A stretch of DNA of 64,000 bases from the NCBI GenBank assembly GCA_001570385.1, contig BBYL01000006.1, positions 186,001 through 250,000 on the forward strand. Reading direction: 5' to 3'. The notes under the pieces were generated by a model. That model saw only the letters and a list, made by a program, of their open reading frames with translations. It was not told the origin of the DNA and searched no databases. The stretch's first letter is position 1. Each line of letters begins with the position of its first letter. This document shows, one piece after another, positions 18,497 through 27,631 of this stretch. Source of the DNA: Microtetraspora glauca (GTDB taxonomy: Bacteria; Actinomycetota; Actinomycetes; Streptosporangiales; Streptosporangiaceae). The position numbers were made by a program, and so were the translations under genes.

Positions 18497-19305
18497 GCGG
18501 AGGCGACCGAGCCCCGGATGTAACGGTGGTCGAAGAAATCCACGTACAGGTATTCGGGGTAGGACACCATCTGGTCCCGCCCCAGGAGGACGCCGCGCAT
18601 GATCTCGCTCACCATCATCCCGGCGGCGGTCGTGGCGCCGATTATGCACGTGGGAGCGTGCCCGCGCCCGGCGAAGCAGGCATCCCAGTACTCCCGCACC
18701 ACATAGCTGCCGAGGCCAGGGATGATCTTGGGGAGATCGATGCGCCCATCCGGAAGGATGTACAGGTCTTGGTAGAGAGGTGCTTCCGGCTGGAACACGT
18801 GCAAAGCGGCCCCGAATCCCAGCATCAGGGCCGTCATGATGACGATCCCCCGCTTCCGGCACTCCTGATGAAGCCATTCTTTGGCCCTGGCGCCGACGAT
18901 GTCGATGGCTTCCACGACGTAATCCACGGGTTTTCCGTCGAAGCCCGAGAGCAGGGAATCGATATTGCTTTCCGTCACGCCCTCCGCGACGTTGCGGATC
19001 CGCAGCTCCGGGTTGATGTCCCGGCACATGTTCCGGACGACATCGATCTTGGGATGGCCGAGGGTGCTGTCGAAGCTGCCGATCTGACGATTGGCATTGT
19101 GCACTTCGTAGACGTCGAAGTCCGCGAGTGTCACCCAGCCGAAGCCGAGGCGGGCCAGATCCGCCGCGCACTGCCCGCCCGCGCCGCCAACTCCGGCAAC
19201 GAGAACATGGGTGTCCGCGACCCTCTGCATCGACTTTTCGTCCAAGATGCCCAGGTTGCGCTGCAGTCTGGGATTCACCGCGACGATTTCCACCGGAAAC
19301 CTCAT
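18493..19305 (-). CDS. E1/ThiF-family adenylyltransferase
   Basis: A 270-residue protein of the ubiquitin-activating/ThiF/MoeB superfamily, which adenylates a C-terminal or free carboxylate. It keeps the nucleotide-binding HVLVAGVGGAGGQCAADLAR, ADFDVYEVHNANRQIG with the acidic, Asn and Arg contacts, GHPKIDVV with the Lys, and VEAIDIVGAR with the late Asp. I see no CxxC zinc pairs. ATG 19305 overlaps the methyltransferase stop, and its own stop overlaps the PLP gene start. No ubiquitin-like sulfur carrier with a GG end is nearby, so it may activate a peptide or small acid. Confidence 0.82.
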   Translation of the reverse strand: MRFPVEIVAVNPRLQRNLGILDEKSMQRVADTHVLVAGVGGAGGQCAADLARLGFGWVTLADFDVYEVHNANRQIGSFDSTLGHPKIDVVRNMCRDINPELRIRNVAEGVTESNIDSLLSGFDGKPVDYVVEAIDIVGARAKEWLHQECRKRGIVIMTALMLGFGAALHVFQPEAPLYQDLYILPDGRIDLPKIIPGLGSYVVREYWDACFAGRGHAPTCIIGATTAAGMMVSEIMRGVLLGRDQMVSYPEYLYVDFFDHRYIRGSVASA

Positions 19306-20000
19306 TTCTGCATGCAGACGTAATAATTTTCGCCGTAGTAGTCGTCGCCGTCCGCGGCCAGGGGACGCGAGAAACCCAGGCGCCGCAACGTGTCGACCAG
19401 CTCGTCCACTTCGAAGAACGTCACCATCTCGTTGGGATCGGTGGTCAGTTTCTGGGCGCAGATCGTGTGATGGTCCACCGCCGCCTGGAGCGCCTCGGTG
19501 TAACGACCTTCCGCTTGCCACTCCGCGATGGAGTGCCGCAGGACCTTCCGCAGGTCCGGCCGGCGCTTCGGCCCGGTGGCGACCACGACGCCCCCCGGTT
19601 TGAGGTGCGAGAACACCTCACGGAGCGCTGATTCGGCGTCTCGGACGTAGAAGAGAACGTTGTTGAGCACGACCGCGTCCGCATCGGAGACGACCTGGGA
19701 CGGAAACCGCTCCACAGGTCCCGCCATGACCGTCCACCGGTCGCCGGCTTCGTCCGGCGCGTCCGCTTTCTTGTCATGAGCCAGCTGCAGCATGGCGGTG
19801 TTGTTGTCGAAACCGACGACCTGGTGACCGCGGTCGATCAGGGCCTGGCTCACCAGTCCGGTTCCGCAGCCGGCGTCGATCACGGTCCGCCGGCCCTCCG
19901 TGTCGCGCAGGATCTTCGTGAGCATCTGCTGGTAGCAGTTCAGCTGGGGAATAATCTGGTCGTAACTCTTGGCGAAATCGGTCCAGATGTTGTCCTGCAT
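19302..20000 (-). CDS. Class I SAM-dependent methyltransferase
   Basis: A 232-residue Rossmann methyltransferase with motif I VIDAGCGTGLVSQ, motif II region VVGFDNNTAML, and motif IV ADAVVLNNVLFYV followed by LKPGGVVVATGPKR. The open frame continues to 20240, but the candidate promoter at 20236-20266 overlaps that upstream ATG, so the start must be lower. ATG 20000 (MQDNIWTDFAKSYDQ) fits family alignments; ATG 20108 is possible. It leads a coupled run with the ThiF-like and PLP genes. Confidence 0.82.
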   Translation of the reverse strand: MQDNIWTDFAKSYDQIIPQLNCYQQMLTKILRDTEGRRTVIDAGCGTGLVSQALIDRGHQVVGFDNNTAMLQLAHDKKADAPDEAGDRWTVMAGPVERFPSQVVSDADAVVLNNVLFYVRDAESALREVFSHLKPGGVVVATGPKRRPDLRKVLRHSIAEWQAEGRYTEALQAAVDHHTICAQKLTTDPNEMVTFFEVDELVDTLRRLGFSRPLAADGDDYYGENYYVCMQK

Positions 20001-20235
20001 ATCGCTTTCAACTCCCTCAAACGATTCCGCTCGCTCGGCACGGGCCGGCAGACGCGGAATCGGGGTTTGTGCCTGAGCGATCTCCGGCGTACCAAACGTC
20101 ATCGCCATGATTGGTTCCGGGCGGGTGAACCGTGGCGAAAGACATGCGAGATCACGAGCGGTGAATGGCCGCTGCCGGCCCTTGCAACGGCTCGCCCTTT
20201 GATGCCACGACAACACCATCGGGTCGACGGTCGCC

Positions 20236-20266
20236 ATCATAGGCTCGCCTCATGTGACACTGTCAA
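20236..20266 (-). promoter_or_regulatory. Candidate promoter with 19-bp spacer for the methyltransferase operon
   Basis: Leftward TTGACA (20266-20261) and TATGAT (20241-20236) are separated by 19 bp, longer than the usual 17 and as seen in MerR-controlled promoters. The palindrome TGACA-C-TGTCA (20255-20265) overlaps the -35 region. Confidence 0.55.
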
Positions 20267-20646
20267 GATGTACTCGGCCGGCTCGAAATCCACGCATCCG
20301 GGAGGCGAGCCGGCGGATCTGCTCTGCGCGGAGCTGCTCTGCGCGGACCTGCGCCGACGCCGGCTGCGCAACGCCTGCCAGGACTTTCCGCCGGCGGAAT
20401 TCGGATCCCTCTATCGCACGTAGTTGAACCCGGCTATCCTCGCCGGAGCCGAGTAACCCGGCCTCCGTCGAACCTGGTGCGGTTCACTCCACGACGAGCC
20501 TCGCAGAATGGCCCCGGGCCTTTCCTCATCGGGAAAGCGGGAGCAGCCGGTTTCGTTTCCCGATGCCACCGCAGCCTCGATGCGAATTCTGGCGATTGTC
20601 GCAACACGGGCCGGAGGCTTTCCACTCTCCGCCTTCGGGAGGATCT
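20267..20646. other. Intergenic region between divergent methyltransferase operon and MFS gene
   Basis: I see no coding frame with actinobacterial codon use. The region should contain the rightward MFS promoter, but no clear -35/-10 pair stands out. Confidence 0.5.
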
Positions 20647-21933
20647 GTGATCACAACCTCGCGTACCGTCACCACGCCCGAGCGTCCCGCACGCAGGGAA
20701 CTCACCGCCGCCACCGTCGGTGGCGTCGTCGAGTTCTTCGACTGGACGCTTTACGGCGTGCTCGCCCCATACTTTGCCCAGCAGATATTCCCCGGAAGCG
20801 ATTCGCTCACCAAGCTACTCGCCGCCTACATGGGCTTCGCGATCGGCTTTTTCACCCGGCCGCTCGGCAGCATCGTCATGGGCCGCGTCGCGGACACGCG
20901 CGGCCGGCGCTTCATGATGACCCTGTCGGTATCGGTCATCGCGATCGGCAGCCTCCTCATCGGTCTCGCGCCGACCTACGCGTCGGCAGGTGTGACCGGG
21001 GCCGTCCTCGTCGTGGTCGTACGGTTCGCGATGGGGCTGTCGGTGGCGGGCGAGCTCGCCAGCTCGGCGGCTTTCGTGACCGAGACGGCGCCGCGGTCCC
21101 GCCGGTTCCTCTACAGCGCCATCTCCTACGGGGGCAGCGCCCTCGGACAGCTGCTGTCCTTCGCGGTCCTGTCCGTCCTGCTCGTCGGCTTCGGCAAGGA
21201 AGGCCTCGAGAACGGCGCCTGGCGGTACGGCTTCCTGGTGGGGGCGGTTCTCGGATTGGCGGCCCTGTGGATCCGCCGGTCGGTGGAGGAGCCCGAGGAG
21301 TTCGTCAGGACGCGCGTGTCGGGCGAGCGTCCCAAGGTGGGCCCGCTTCTGCGCGCCAACCTGCGCAAGTTGCTCGCCGTGTTCTTCATTTCCGTCGGCA
21401 CCACGATGAGTGTCTACTTCGGAAGCCTCTACCTTCCCCAGTACGCGATCGGTGCGGGGGTCGTCTCCGCGTCGGCGGGGTCCACTCTGATCATGGTCGC
21501 GGTGCTGGTCCAGTTCATCGCCATGGTCGTCTTCGGAAAGATCTCCGATCGGCTGGGTCCTCTGACGCTCACGCGCGTCGGACTGGTCTACCTGGCCGTG
21601 GCGACCGTGCCGCTGATGTCGGCGCTCCTGTCGGGAGCGATCCCCTTCCTGCCCGCCGCCTGCCTCTACGTGATCGGCGCGGCTCCGGCGCTGGCGGTCC
21701 TGAACGTGCTCGGCGGGCGGCTGTTCCCCATCCACATCCGGGCCATGGCCATCGGCGTCTCCACCTCCCTGGCGGTCGCGTCATTCGGCGGCACCTTCCC
21801 GCTCGTCGCCGAGTCCATGACCGGTTCCGGGCACCAGGACTGGGTCGGCTGGTACGCCGCCGCGGGCGCCGTCATCTCCGTCATCGCCTCGCTGTTCATC
21901 CGCCGGTCGGACCTCCGGGATGACGAGAACTAG
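20647..21933 (+). CDS. MFS transporter, metabolite:H+ symporter (ProP/shikimate) type
   Basis: A 428-residue major facilitator with about 12 helices. It shows the metabolite-H+ symporter signatures: VVEFFDWTLYGVLAPYFA in helix 1, ARPLG-like FFTRPLGSIVMGRVADTRGRR with motif A, and GLSVAGELASSAAFVTE. GTG 20647 has GGGAGG four bases upstream. It diverges from the methyltransferase/ThiF/PLP group and may move the precursor or product of that pathway, though this family usually imports organic acids or osmolytes. Confidence 0.85.
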   Translation: MITTSRTVTTPERPARRELTAATVGGVVEFFDWTLYGVLAPYFAQQIFPGSDSLTKLLAAYMGFAIGFFTRPLGSIVMGRVADTRGRRFMMTLSVSVIAIGSLLIGLAPTYASAGVTGAVLVVVVRFAMGLSVAGELASSAAFVTETAPRSRRFLYSAISYGGSALGQLLSFAVLSVLLVGFGKEGLENGAWRYGFLVGAVLGLAALWIRRSVEEPEEFVRTRVSGERPKVGPLLRANLRKLLAVFFISVGTTMSVYFGSLYLPQYAIGAGVVSASAGSTLIMVAVLVQFIAMVVFGKISDRLGPLTLTRVGLVYLAVATVPLMSALLSGAIPFLPAACLYVIGAAPALAVLNVLGGRLFPIHIRAMAIGVSTSLAVASFGGTFPLVAESMTGSGHQDWVGWYAAAGAVISVIASLFIRRSDLRDDEN

Positions 21934-21942
21934 CGTCAGCTC

Positions 21943-21980
21943 GCCACCCTGATCGTGCCGGTCGGTACGATCAGGGTGGC
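21943..21980 (+). terminator. Stem-loop terminator after the MFS gene
   Basis: GCCACCCTGATCGT pairs perfectly with ACGATCAGGGTGGC over 14 bp with a 10-nt loop, starting 9 bp after the stop codon. No T-run follows. Confidence 0.85.
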
Positions 21981-22041
21981 GGCCGCGTCGTTGCCGTTGA
22001 GGCGTGAAAGGCATCGACCGGACAAGGAGGCATCCCAAGGC

Positions 22042-22064
22042 CTCACTAGTGGATTCTTAGGAGG
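22042..22064. repeat. Repeated CACTAGTGG-containing motif, copy 1
   Basis: CTCACTAGTGGATTCTTAGG followed by AGG closely matches the motif at 40325-40347 (CTCACTAGTGGATGCTTAAG then GAGG). The 8-bp palindrome CACTAGTG is AT-rich for this genome and also occurs at 32115. Here there is no CAAG half-site at the right distance, so this copy may be a shared end or scar. Confidence 0.4.
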
Positions 22065-22179
22065 GCCCCGGAAGACTCGCCGGTGTCTTCGGGAACAGGA
22101 CATGGCGCCCGTCCCTCTAAACAGGCCTTAATGCTGCAGTCGGGTTTCGTGACCTTATGAGTTTCAGCATGTCGAGTGT

Positions 22180-22736
22180 ATGAGTGCTGAGGGCCCGCAG
22201 GAGTTCGGGCTGGATGTGTTGTTCGCGCGGGTGGCGGGCCGGTTCGGGCGAGTGGAGCCCCGGCGGCAGGCGCGGGCGTACCTGACCGGCTTACTGGCTC
22301 CGCTGGAGCGCAAGAACGGCTGGCAACTGGCCGAGGCGGCAGGGCACGTCACGCCCGGGCGGATGCAGCGACTGCTGAGCAACGCCCGCTGGGATCTTCC
22401 TGGCGTACGCGTCCCCGCTGGGCGAGGCGTTGATCGACGCCGAACTCTACCTGCCGCAGTCCTGGCTGGCCGACCTGCCACAGCCCCGCCGGAACCGTCA
22501 TCGACGACCTGGCCCGCGTGGCCGAGGCTCACCGGGCGATCGGGGAGTGCTTCCGGAGCGCCAAGAACGAGACCGGCCTCGACCACTACCAGGTGCGGCA
22601 CTACGACGCCTGGCACCGCCACATCACCCTGGCCATGCTCGCCCACGCCTACCTCGCGGTCACCGCGCCCGCGCGGTCAGCAGCGGTCCGGCCGGCTTCA
22701 CGGGAGCCGGGGGCCGTCGTCTCCTGGCATACCTGA
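22180..22736 (+). pseudogene. Degenerate IS701-like transposase
   Basis: Three frames carry pieces of one DDE transposase. The first (from ATG 22180) gives LFARVAGRFGRVEPRRQARA and AYLTGLLAPLERKNGWQLAE. The second gives LIDAELYLPQSWLADLP. The third gives AIGECFRSAKNETGLDHYQV and RHYDAWHRHITLAMLAHAYL with the late catalytic Glu region. The middle, with the two catalytic Asp, is mostly deleted. Not active. Confidence 0.8.
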
Positions 22737-22901
22737 CCCGCCCCCGCCGTCCGGCCGGTGCGCGATGAGTGGCAGCGCGTCGAGCCCCGTCCCCCCACGC
22801 CGGCCGACGCCGGCGCCGCCTCCGAACACAACGAAATGCCGTTGTAGTCTCAGCGGGCGCCCATAAGAAAGCGCTAAGCCCTCCTCGGCACGCTGCTCCT
22901 C

Positions 22902-24302
22902 ATGAACGCTAAAAAGATCTCGTGTTCGGCGGCGTCGCTCGCCCTCGCGGCGGGCCTCGCCGTCATCCCCGCCCCCGCGCAGGCGGCCGCGCCGGCACAG
23001 AAGAACTACGACTTCAACGGCGACGGCTACAACGATGTCGCTCTCGAGGGCGCGCGCGTCCTGTACGGCGGGCCGAACGGGCTCAGCAAAACCAACACCG
23101 TCCTCCTCAAGCCCCCCGCCGACTGTGCGACCTCCGACTACAAGTGCAACGATCTAGGCCTGCATCTGGCCGCAGCCGATGTCGACAAGGACGGCAGAAC
23201 CGACCTCATCGCCGCCGGCCAGTGGTACGCGGTCGTCAACTCGTGGACATCCACCGGCATCGCCCAGAACACTCGCCGCCTCCCTTACACGGGCTACAGG
23301 GGATATGGCGTGTATACGACAGACAAGATGCAGGCCGGGGAGTTCGACGACCAGCCCGGCATCGACATCGTCAAAACCATGTGGAAAGACCAGTGGTTCG
23401 GCAGCGAGACCCTGGCCGGGTGGTACAACGGGGCCCAGCAGGGCACCTACCAATACCTGTACAACCAGGACGGGTCGAGCACGATGGTGCACGCCCATGA
23501 CACCGCTGCCGGTGACGTCAACGGCGACGGGAAGACCGAACTGGCGTACATCAGCGGTGACAACAACGGATATACCTACGAGCTGAGCGTCGTATATCCC
23601 CCGCACACCTCTCCGCTTCGGCGCACCATCCTCGGCACCCTGGCGTCGTGCGGCAGCGCCGCCGCGGGGTGTGCTCGAGCCACCACTCGCCCTGCCATGG
23701 GCGACGTCAACGGCGACGGCTACGACGACCTGATCACGGTCACCGCTGGTTCCGACGGGACCCTGCAGGTCTGGTACGGCTCGCCCACCGGCCTGCCCGC
23801 CACGCCGAGCTTCTCCACCCGTGACCTGACCTGGCTGAAAGACGATGTGGATATCCGTGTGGCCGTTGGTGACGTCAACGGTGACGGCGCCGCCGAGATC
23901 GCCATCGGCGACTGGCAGAAGACGGTCTCCGGCAAGGTGTGCGCCGGCATGGTGGCAGTGATCCCCGGTTCCGCCGGTGGTCCGGTGCTGACCGGAGCGC
24001 AGTTCGTCACCCAGGACCACCTCGGCTCCACCCCGACGCCGACCGCTCCGGTCACCGATCCCCTCAGTACGCAATCTCAGACCAACGACAGCTTCGGCGA
24101 CGCCGTCTCGATCATCGACGTCACCGGTGACGGCAAGGGCGAAGTCATCGTCGGCGCCTCCGGCAAGAACAGCAACGCCGGCATGCTGGCCGTCCTGCGC
24201 GGCTCGGCCACCGGCATCTCCGCCACCAACGCCCAGCTCATCTACCCAGGCGACCTGGGCATCACCGGTGCGTCCCGCTGGCCTGGCTTCATCCTGCACT
24301 GA
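22902..24302 (+). CDS. Secreted FG-GAP/VCBS repeat protein
   Basis: A 466-residue secreted protein. The signal peptide runs MNAKKISCSAASLALAAGLA and onward to an AQAAAP cleavage region near residue 30. The body holds six or more FG-GAP-type calcium loops: DFNGDGYNDVA, DVDKDGRTDLI, DVNGDGKTELA, DVNGDGYDDLI, DVNGDGAAEIA and DVTGDGKGEVI, implying a beta-propeller. Such proteins often bind extracellular ligands. ATG 22902 directly precedes the signal peptide; the ribosome site is weak. It is monocistronic, followed by a hairpin at 24342. Confidence 0.88.
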   Translation: MNAKKISCSAASLALAAGLAVIPAPAQAAAPAQKNYDFNGDGYNDVALEGARVLYGGPNGLSKTNTVLLKPPADCATSDYKCNDLGLHLAAADVDKDGRTDLIAAGQWYAVVNSWTSTGIAQNTRRLPYTGYRGYGVYTTDKMQAGEFDDQPGIDIVKTMWKDQWFGSETLAGWYNGAQQGTYQYLYNQDGSSTMVHAHDTAAGDVNGDGKTELAYISGDNNGYTYELSVVYPPHTSPLRRTILGTLASCGSAAAGCARATTRPAMGDVNGDGYDDLITVTAGSDGTLQVWYGSPTGLPATPSFSTRDLTWLKDDVDIRVAVGDVNGDGAAEIAIGDWQKTVSGKVCAGMVAVIPGSAGGPVLTGAQFVTQDHLGSTPTPTAPVTDPLSTQSQTNDSFGDAVSIIDVTGDGKGEVIVGASGKNSNAGMLAVLRGSATGISATNAQLIYPGDLGITGASRWPGFILH

Positions 24303-24341
24303 CGATCGGCGCACCGAGTAAGTCCGAGACTCTGTCAGCGC

Positions 24342-24375
24342 GCTCCGGCCAGTACGAGATCCCGCTGGCCGGAGC
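24342..24375 (+). terminator. Stem-loop terminator after the FG-GAP gene
   Basis: GCTCCGGCCAG pairs with CTGGCCGGAGC over 11 bp with a 12-nt loop, 40 bp after the stop. Confidence 0.75.
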
Positions 24376-24462
24376 GGTCCTGTGCCGGAGGGCGAGGCGG
24401 CACACGGCCGCGGGCGTGCGGCTCTCCCGCCCCTGCGCGAGCCGTCGATCCTCATGGACGAC

Positions 24463-24479
24463 CGCTAGTGGATCACAAG
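24463..24479 (+). promoter_or_regulatory. CTWG-N7-CAAG motif upstream of the subtilase gene
   Basis: CGCTAGTGGATCACAAG has CTAG (24465-24468) and CAAG (24476-24479) separated by 7 bp. It lies about 115 bp before the subtilase start. It is one of the repeated sites described in the findings. Confidence 0.5.
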
Positions 24480-24594
24480 CGCGAACGGTCAGCCTCGACG
24501 GAGACTCATCGACCGGTCCCGCCAGAAGCGGGACCTTCCACTCGGGGAGACTCCGGCCGAGATCGGCCGATGCTTCCCGCACGCGGAGGTATAT

Positions 24595-26331
24595 GTGAAA
24601 CGCGCTGTCATCATCGCGCTCACCGCTCTGATCGCGACGACGCAGGCCGCTCCCGCGAAGGCCGGGCCGCCGGGCGCGGAACCCGGCCGGGAGACCGAAT
24701 ACGTGGTCCTCTATAAGGAGGGTGTCAACGCCGCCGATGCCAGGGGCGCCATCCATGCCGCGGGAGGAAGGGTTCTCAAGGAGAACGGCGCCGTCGGTCT
24801 CGCCACCGTCAGCACGACCGAAACCGGCTTCACGGACGTGTTACGGAGCAGCCCCCTGATCGAGGGCATCGCCCGCAACCGGTCCATCGGCAGCGTGCCC
24901 GAATCCGCCCCCATGAGGGACGCGGCGGTGCGCAAAGCCCTTGAGGCCGAGGCGTACGAGAAACCGGAGAGAGGGGAGCGCGACACGCCCTCCGGCGTCA
25001 GGCCGGGAAAGCCCGCCCCTGACGCCGAGCCGCTCTCGGAACTGCAGTGGGACATGAAGCAGATCCACGCCACCGTCGAGGGTTCGTACAAGTACGAGCA
25101 GGGCGACCCCGACGTGCTGGTCGGCATCCTCGACACCGGCGTGGACGGCTCCCATCCCGACATCGCACCGAACTTCAACCGGGCGCTGAGCCGCAACTTC
25201 ACGGTGGACATCCCGTACGACGCCGACGGCAACGAGGTGGACGGCCCCTGCGAGGAGGATCCGGACCATTCGTGCGACGACCCGGCGGATGTGGACGAGG
25301 ACGGTCATGGAACCCACGTCGCGTCCGCGCTGGCCTCGCCGATCAACCAGCTGGGCGTCGCAGGCGTGGCGCCAAAGGTCTCGATCGTGAACCTGAGGGT
25401 CGGCTCCGACGTCGGCTACTTCTTCCTCCAGCCGAGCGTCGACGCGCTGACCTACGCCGCCGACATCGGCATCGACGTGGCCAACATGAGCTACTACATC
25501 GACCCGTGGCTGTCCAACTGCGCTGACAACCCGGCCGACTCTCCGGCCGCCCGGCTGGAGCAGACCACGATCATCAAGGCCATGCAGCGGGCGCTCGACT
25601 ACGCCCACGCCAGGGGTGTGACGCTGATCACCGCCATCGGCAACCAGTTCGCCGATCTCAGCAAGGACTATGTCGACACCTTCAGTCCCAACTTCGTCAG
25701 GGTGCCCGGCGAGGCGCCCTACTCACGGACGATCACGCCGGACTGCTCCATCATGCCGGTCGAGGGCAACCACGTGATCAGGGTGTCCGGGACCGGCATC
25801 AGCGAGCGCAAGGCCTACGGATCCAACTACGGCAACGGCTCCGTCGACCTCGCCGCCCCCGGCGGGGACACCTATGACACGCCGGACAACACCCGCGACA
25901 CCACCAAAGCGGTGTTGGCGGCCTACCCCAAGGCGCTCGCCGAGAAGAACGGCGAGCTGAACCCCGACGGCACGCCCAGCGTCGCTCGCGTCGTCCGCGA
26001 CTGCAAGGGCACCGTCTGCGCCTATTACCAATACCTCCAGGGCACGTCGATGGCGTCGCCGCACGCCGCCGGAGTGGCCGCGCTGATCGTGAGCAAGTAC
26101 GGTCACCGGGACCCGAAGCGCGGCGGCAAGACGCTCGACCCCGCCGTGGTGGAGGCGATGCTGAAGGCGACCGCCATCAAGAAGGACTGCCCCACTCCCG
26201 CCGCGTACACCTACGTCCGGCACCTGCCGAGCGGCGAAACGGTCACCGTCACGCACGTCTGTGAGGGGAACAGGCTTCGCAACGGCTTCTACGGCTACGG
26301 CATCGTGGACGCCTTCCGGGCCGTCCGCTGA
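24595..26331 (+). CDS. Secreted subtilisin-family (S8) serine protease
   Basis: A 578-residue subtilase. The signal peptide is about residues 1-23 (to APAKAG). An inhibitor_I9-like propeptide follows (YVVLYKEGVNAADARGAI, VIEGI-like end). The catalytic triad is visible: Asp in VGILDTGVDGSHPD, His in DEDGHGTHVASAL, Ser in GTSMASPHAAGVAAL; the oxyanion Asn lies in AIGNQF. Paired Cys (CEEDPDHSCDD) suggest a disulfide. GTG 24595 has GGAGG six bases upstream. It converges with the radical SAM operon; whether it processes the peptide there is open. Confidence 0.92.
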   Translation: MKRAVIIALTALIATTQAAPAKAGPPGAEPGRETEYVVLYKEGVNAADARGAIHAAGGRVLKENGAVGLATVSTTETGFTDVLRSSPLIEGIARNRSIGSVPESAPMRDAAVRKALEAEAYEKPERGERDTPSGVRPGKPAPDAEPLSELQWDMKQIHATVEGSYKYEQGDPDVLVGILDTGVDGSHPDIAPNFNRALSRNFTVDIPYDADGNEVDGPCEEDPDHSCDDPADVDEDGHGTHVASALASPINQLGVAGVAPKVSIVNLRVGSDVGYFFLQPSVDALTYAADIGIDVANMSYYIDPWLSNCADNPADSPAARLEQTTIIKAMQRALDYAHARGVTLITAIGNQFADLSKDYVDTFSPNFVRVPGEAPYSRTITPDCSIMPVEGNHVIRVSGTGISERKAYGSNYGNGSVDLAAPGGDTYDTPDNTRDTTKAVLAAYPKALAEKNGELNPDGTPSVARVVRDCKGTVCAYYQYLQGTSMASPHAAGVAALIVSKYGHRDPKRGGKTLDPAVVEAMLKATAIKKDCPTPAAYTYVRHLPSGETVTVTHVCEGNRLRNGFYGYGIVDAFRAVR

Positions 26332-26335
26332 ACCG

Positions 26336-26374
26336 ACCGGGCGCCTGAACCTGTCGACGGTTCAGACGCCCGGT
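26336..26374. terminator. Strong stem-loop between subtilase and radical SAM genes
   Basis: ACCGGGCG-CTGAACC pairs with GGTTCAG-CGCCCGGT around a 7-nt loop with one mismatch, starting 5 bp after the subtilase stop. It may serve both convergent genes. Confidence 0.8.
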
Positions 26375-26466
26375 ACGCAGGCGCGGATTCTCTCTGCGGC
26401 GGCAGACGAGGACGGCGCCGAACGGGATGCCGAGTCGGCGTGGTAGCCGGCGTCCCGAGTCGGCGT

Positions 26467-27564
26467 TCACAGCGGCGACGGTGGGCGCGGGCGCCGATCG
26501 GCCTTCTGGCCTTCCCCCGGAGCGTCGTCAGATGCCTGGACGCGATATTCGGGCCGTCGGCCGATCCGCTTCCTGACCTCGTCCGATCCGAAGCGGTAGT
26601 CGATGAGCCGGGTCGCCTCCGCCCAGTCGGCCCAGGTGCGTACGGATCGGAGTGCGTCGACGACGAAAGGGTCGCTCCATCGCGCGACCGCCCGTTCCCA
26701 CAACGCGTGCGGATCCTCCTCCAGCAGGCTGCCGACAGTGCCCTCGTAGACGGGCATGGCGCGCACCTGGCCGTCGGGCTCGATCTCCATGAAAGGAAAT
26801 CCGAATCGTTCGACGACAGCCGGATTCATCTGCAGGATGAAGTTGTCCGTGGTCGCCACCCGGACCGTGGCGGGCACCAGGTTCTGCAGGCCCTGCCTGT
26901 GCTCGGCGCTCGTGAGCGTCTTGAGTTGCTCGTCCGTGAGGAGTTCCCGGTCACTGAACCCGGGCCTGCTGGCGAGACCCGACGGGGCCACGGCGCCGAA
27001 GGTGAGGAATCGCATTTCCGAGAAGCGAGACGCGACCACCCCGCACAGCTCGCTCATCTGGTGGAAGTTGCCGCGCATGACCACGCAGTCGAGCCCGAAC
27101 AGGACGGGGTCGCCGCCGCGCATCGTCCGCTGCAGGGAGACGTCCTCGAGGAGGGCCAACGCTTCCATGGCCCGATCGAAGGAGCCGGACCGCCCCCGGA
27201 TCCGATCGTGGGTCGCGGCGTCGGCCCCGTCGACGCTCACGGTGATCCTTGAGAACACTCGCGCCGCCTCTTCCGCCACGGAGGCCGTCATCGTCCACCC
27301 GCTGGTGTAGAGATTCACGGCGATTCCGGCCCGGGAGATACGCTCGGCGACCTCGTAGACACCCTTCACGAGCAGTGGCTCACCCCCCGCCAACTCGACC
27401 GCTTGCGGGGCGAGGGAGATGATCGCATCGGCCACCTTGAGCATGTCGTCAAGGCTCAGTTGCCGGCCCGGTCGTCTTCCGGACTCGGAGTAGCAATGTA
27501 CGCATCGCAGCGGGCACGCATAAGTGATGTCCCAGATGACGTCGCTGGGTCCTGGACGATCCAT
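26467..27564 (-). CDS. Radical SAM peptide-modifying enzyme with Cys-less SPASM-like tail
   Basis: A 365-residue radical SAM enzyme. The cluster motif is CPLRCVHC (CX3CX2C) at about residues 17-24, followed by LAGGEPLL and VSVDGADAATHD. After about residue 260 the tail has the shape of a SPASM domain (MEIEPDGQVRAMPVYEGTVG then LWERAVARWSDP), but the positions normally holding Cys carry Met/Val, so no auxiliary 4Fe-4S clusters are expected. It lies 191 bp downstream of a 39-residue Cys-containing peptide gene with a hairpin between, the usual RiPP layout. The reaction could be thioether formation or another C-centred modification; unproven. Confidence 0.85.
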   Translation of the reverse strand: MDRPGPSDVIWDITYACPLRCVHCYSESGRRPGRQLSLDDMLKVADAIISLAPQAVELAGGEPLLVKGVYEVAERISRAGIAVNLYTSGWTMTASVAEEAARVFSRITVSVDGADAATHDRIRGRSGSFDRAMEALALLEDVSLQRTMRGGDPVLFGLDCVVMRGNFHQMSELCGVVASRFSEMRFLTFGAVAPSGLASRPGFSDRELLTDEQLKTLTSAEHRQGLQNLVPATVRVATTDNFILQMNPAVVERFGFPFMEIEPDGQVRAMPVYEGTVGSLLEEDPHALWERAVARWSDPFVVDALRSVRTWADWAEATRLIDYRFGSDEVRKRIGRRPEYRVQASDDAPGEGQKADRRPRPPSPL

Positions 27565-27631
27565 GTTCCGTCCTCTCGTCGGTATCCGGCGGCGTCGCCA
27601 GTGCCTTATCAGGTGGACTTAGAAGGGGAGT

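Noticed and set aside
20255..20267. CAAG near the methyltransferase promoter as a further motif copy
   Set aside because: The partner half-site 7 bp away is TGTG, so it does not fit the pattern.
22160..22178. LDML-like antisense text beside the transposase remnant, resembling the ALDML peptides
   Set aside because: Only four residues match, with no Cys core or ribosome site; chance similarity.
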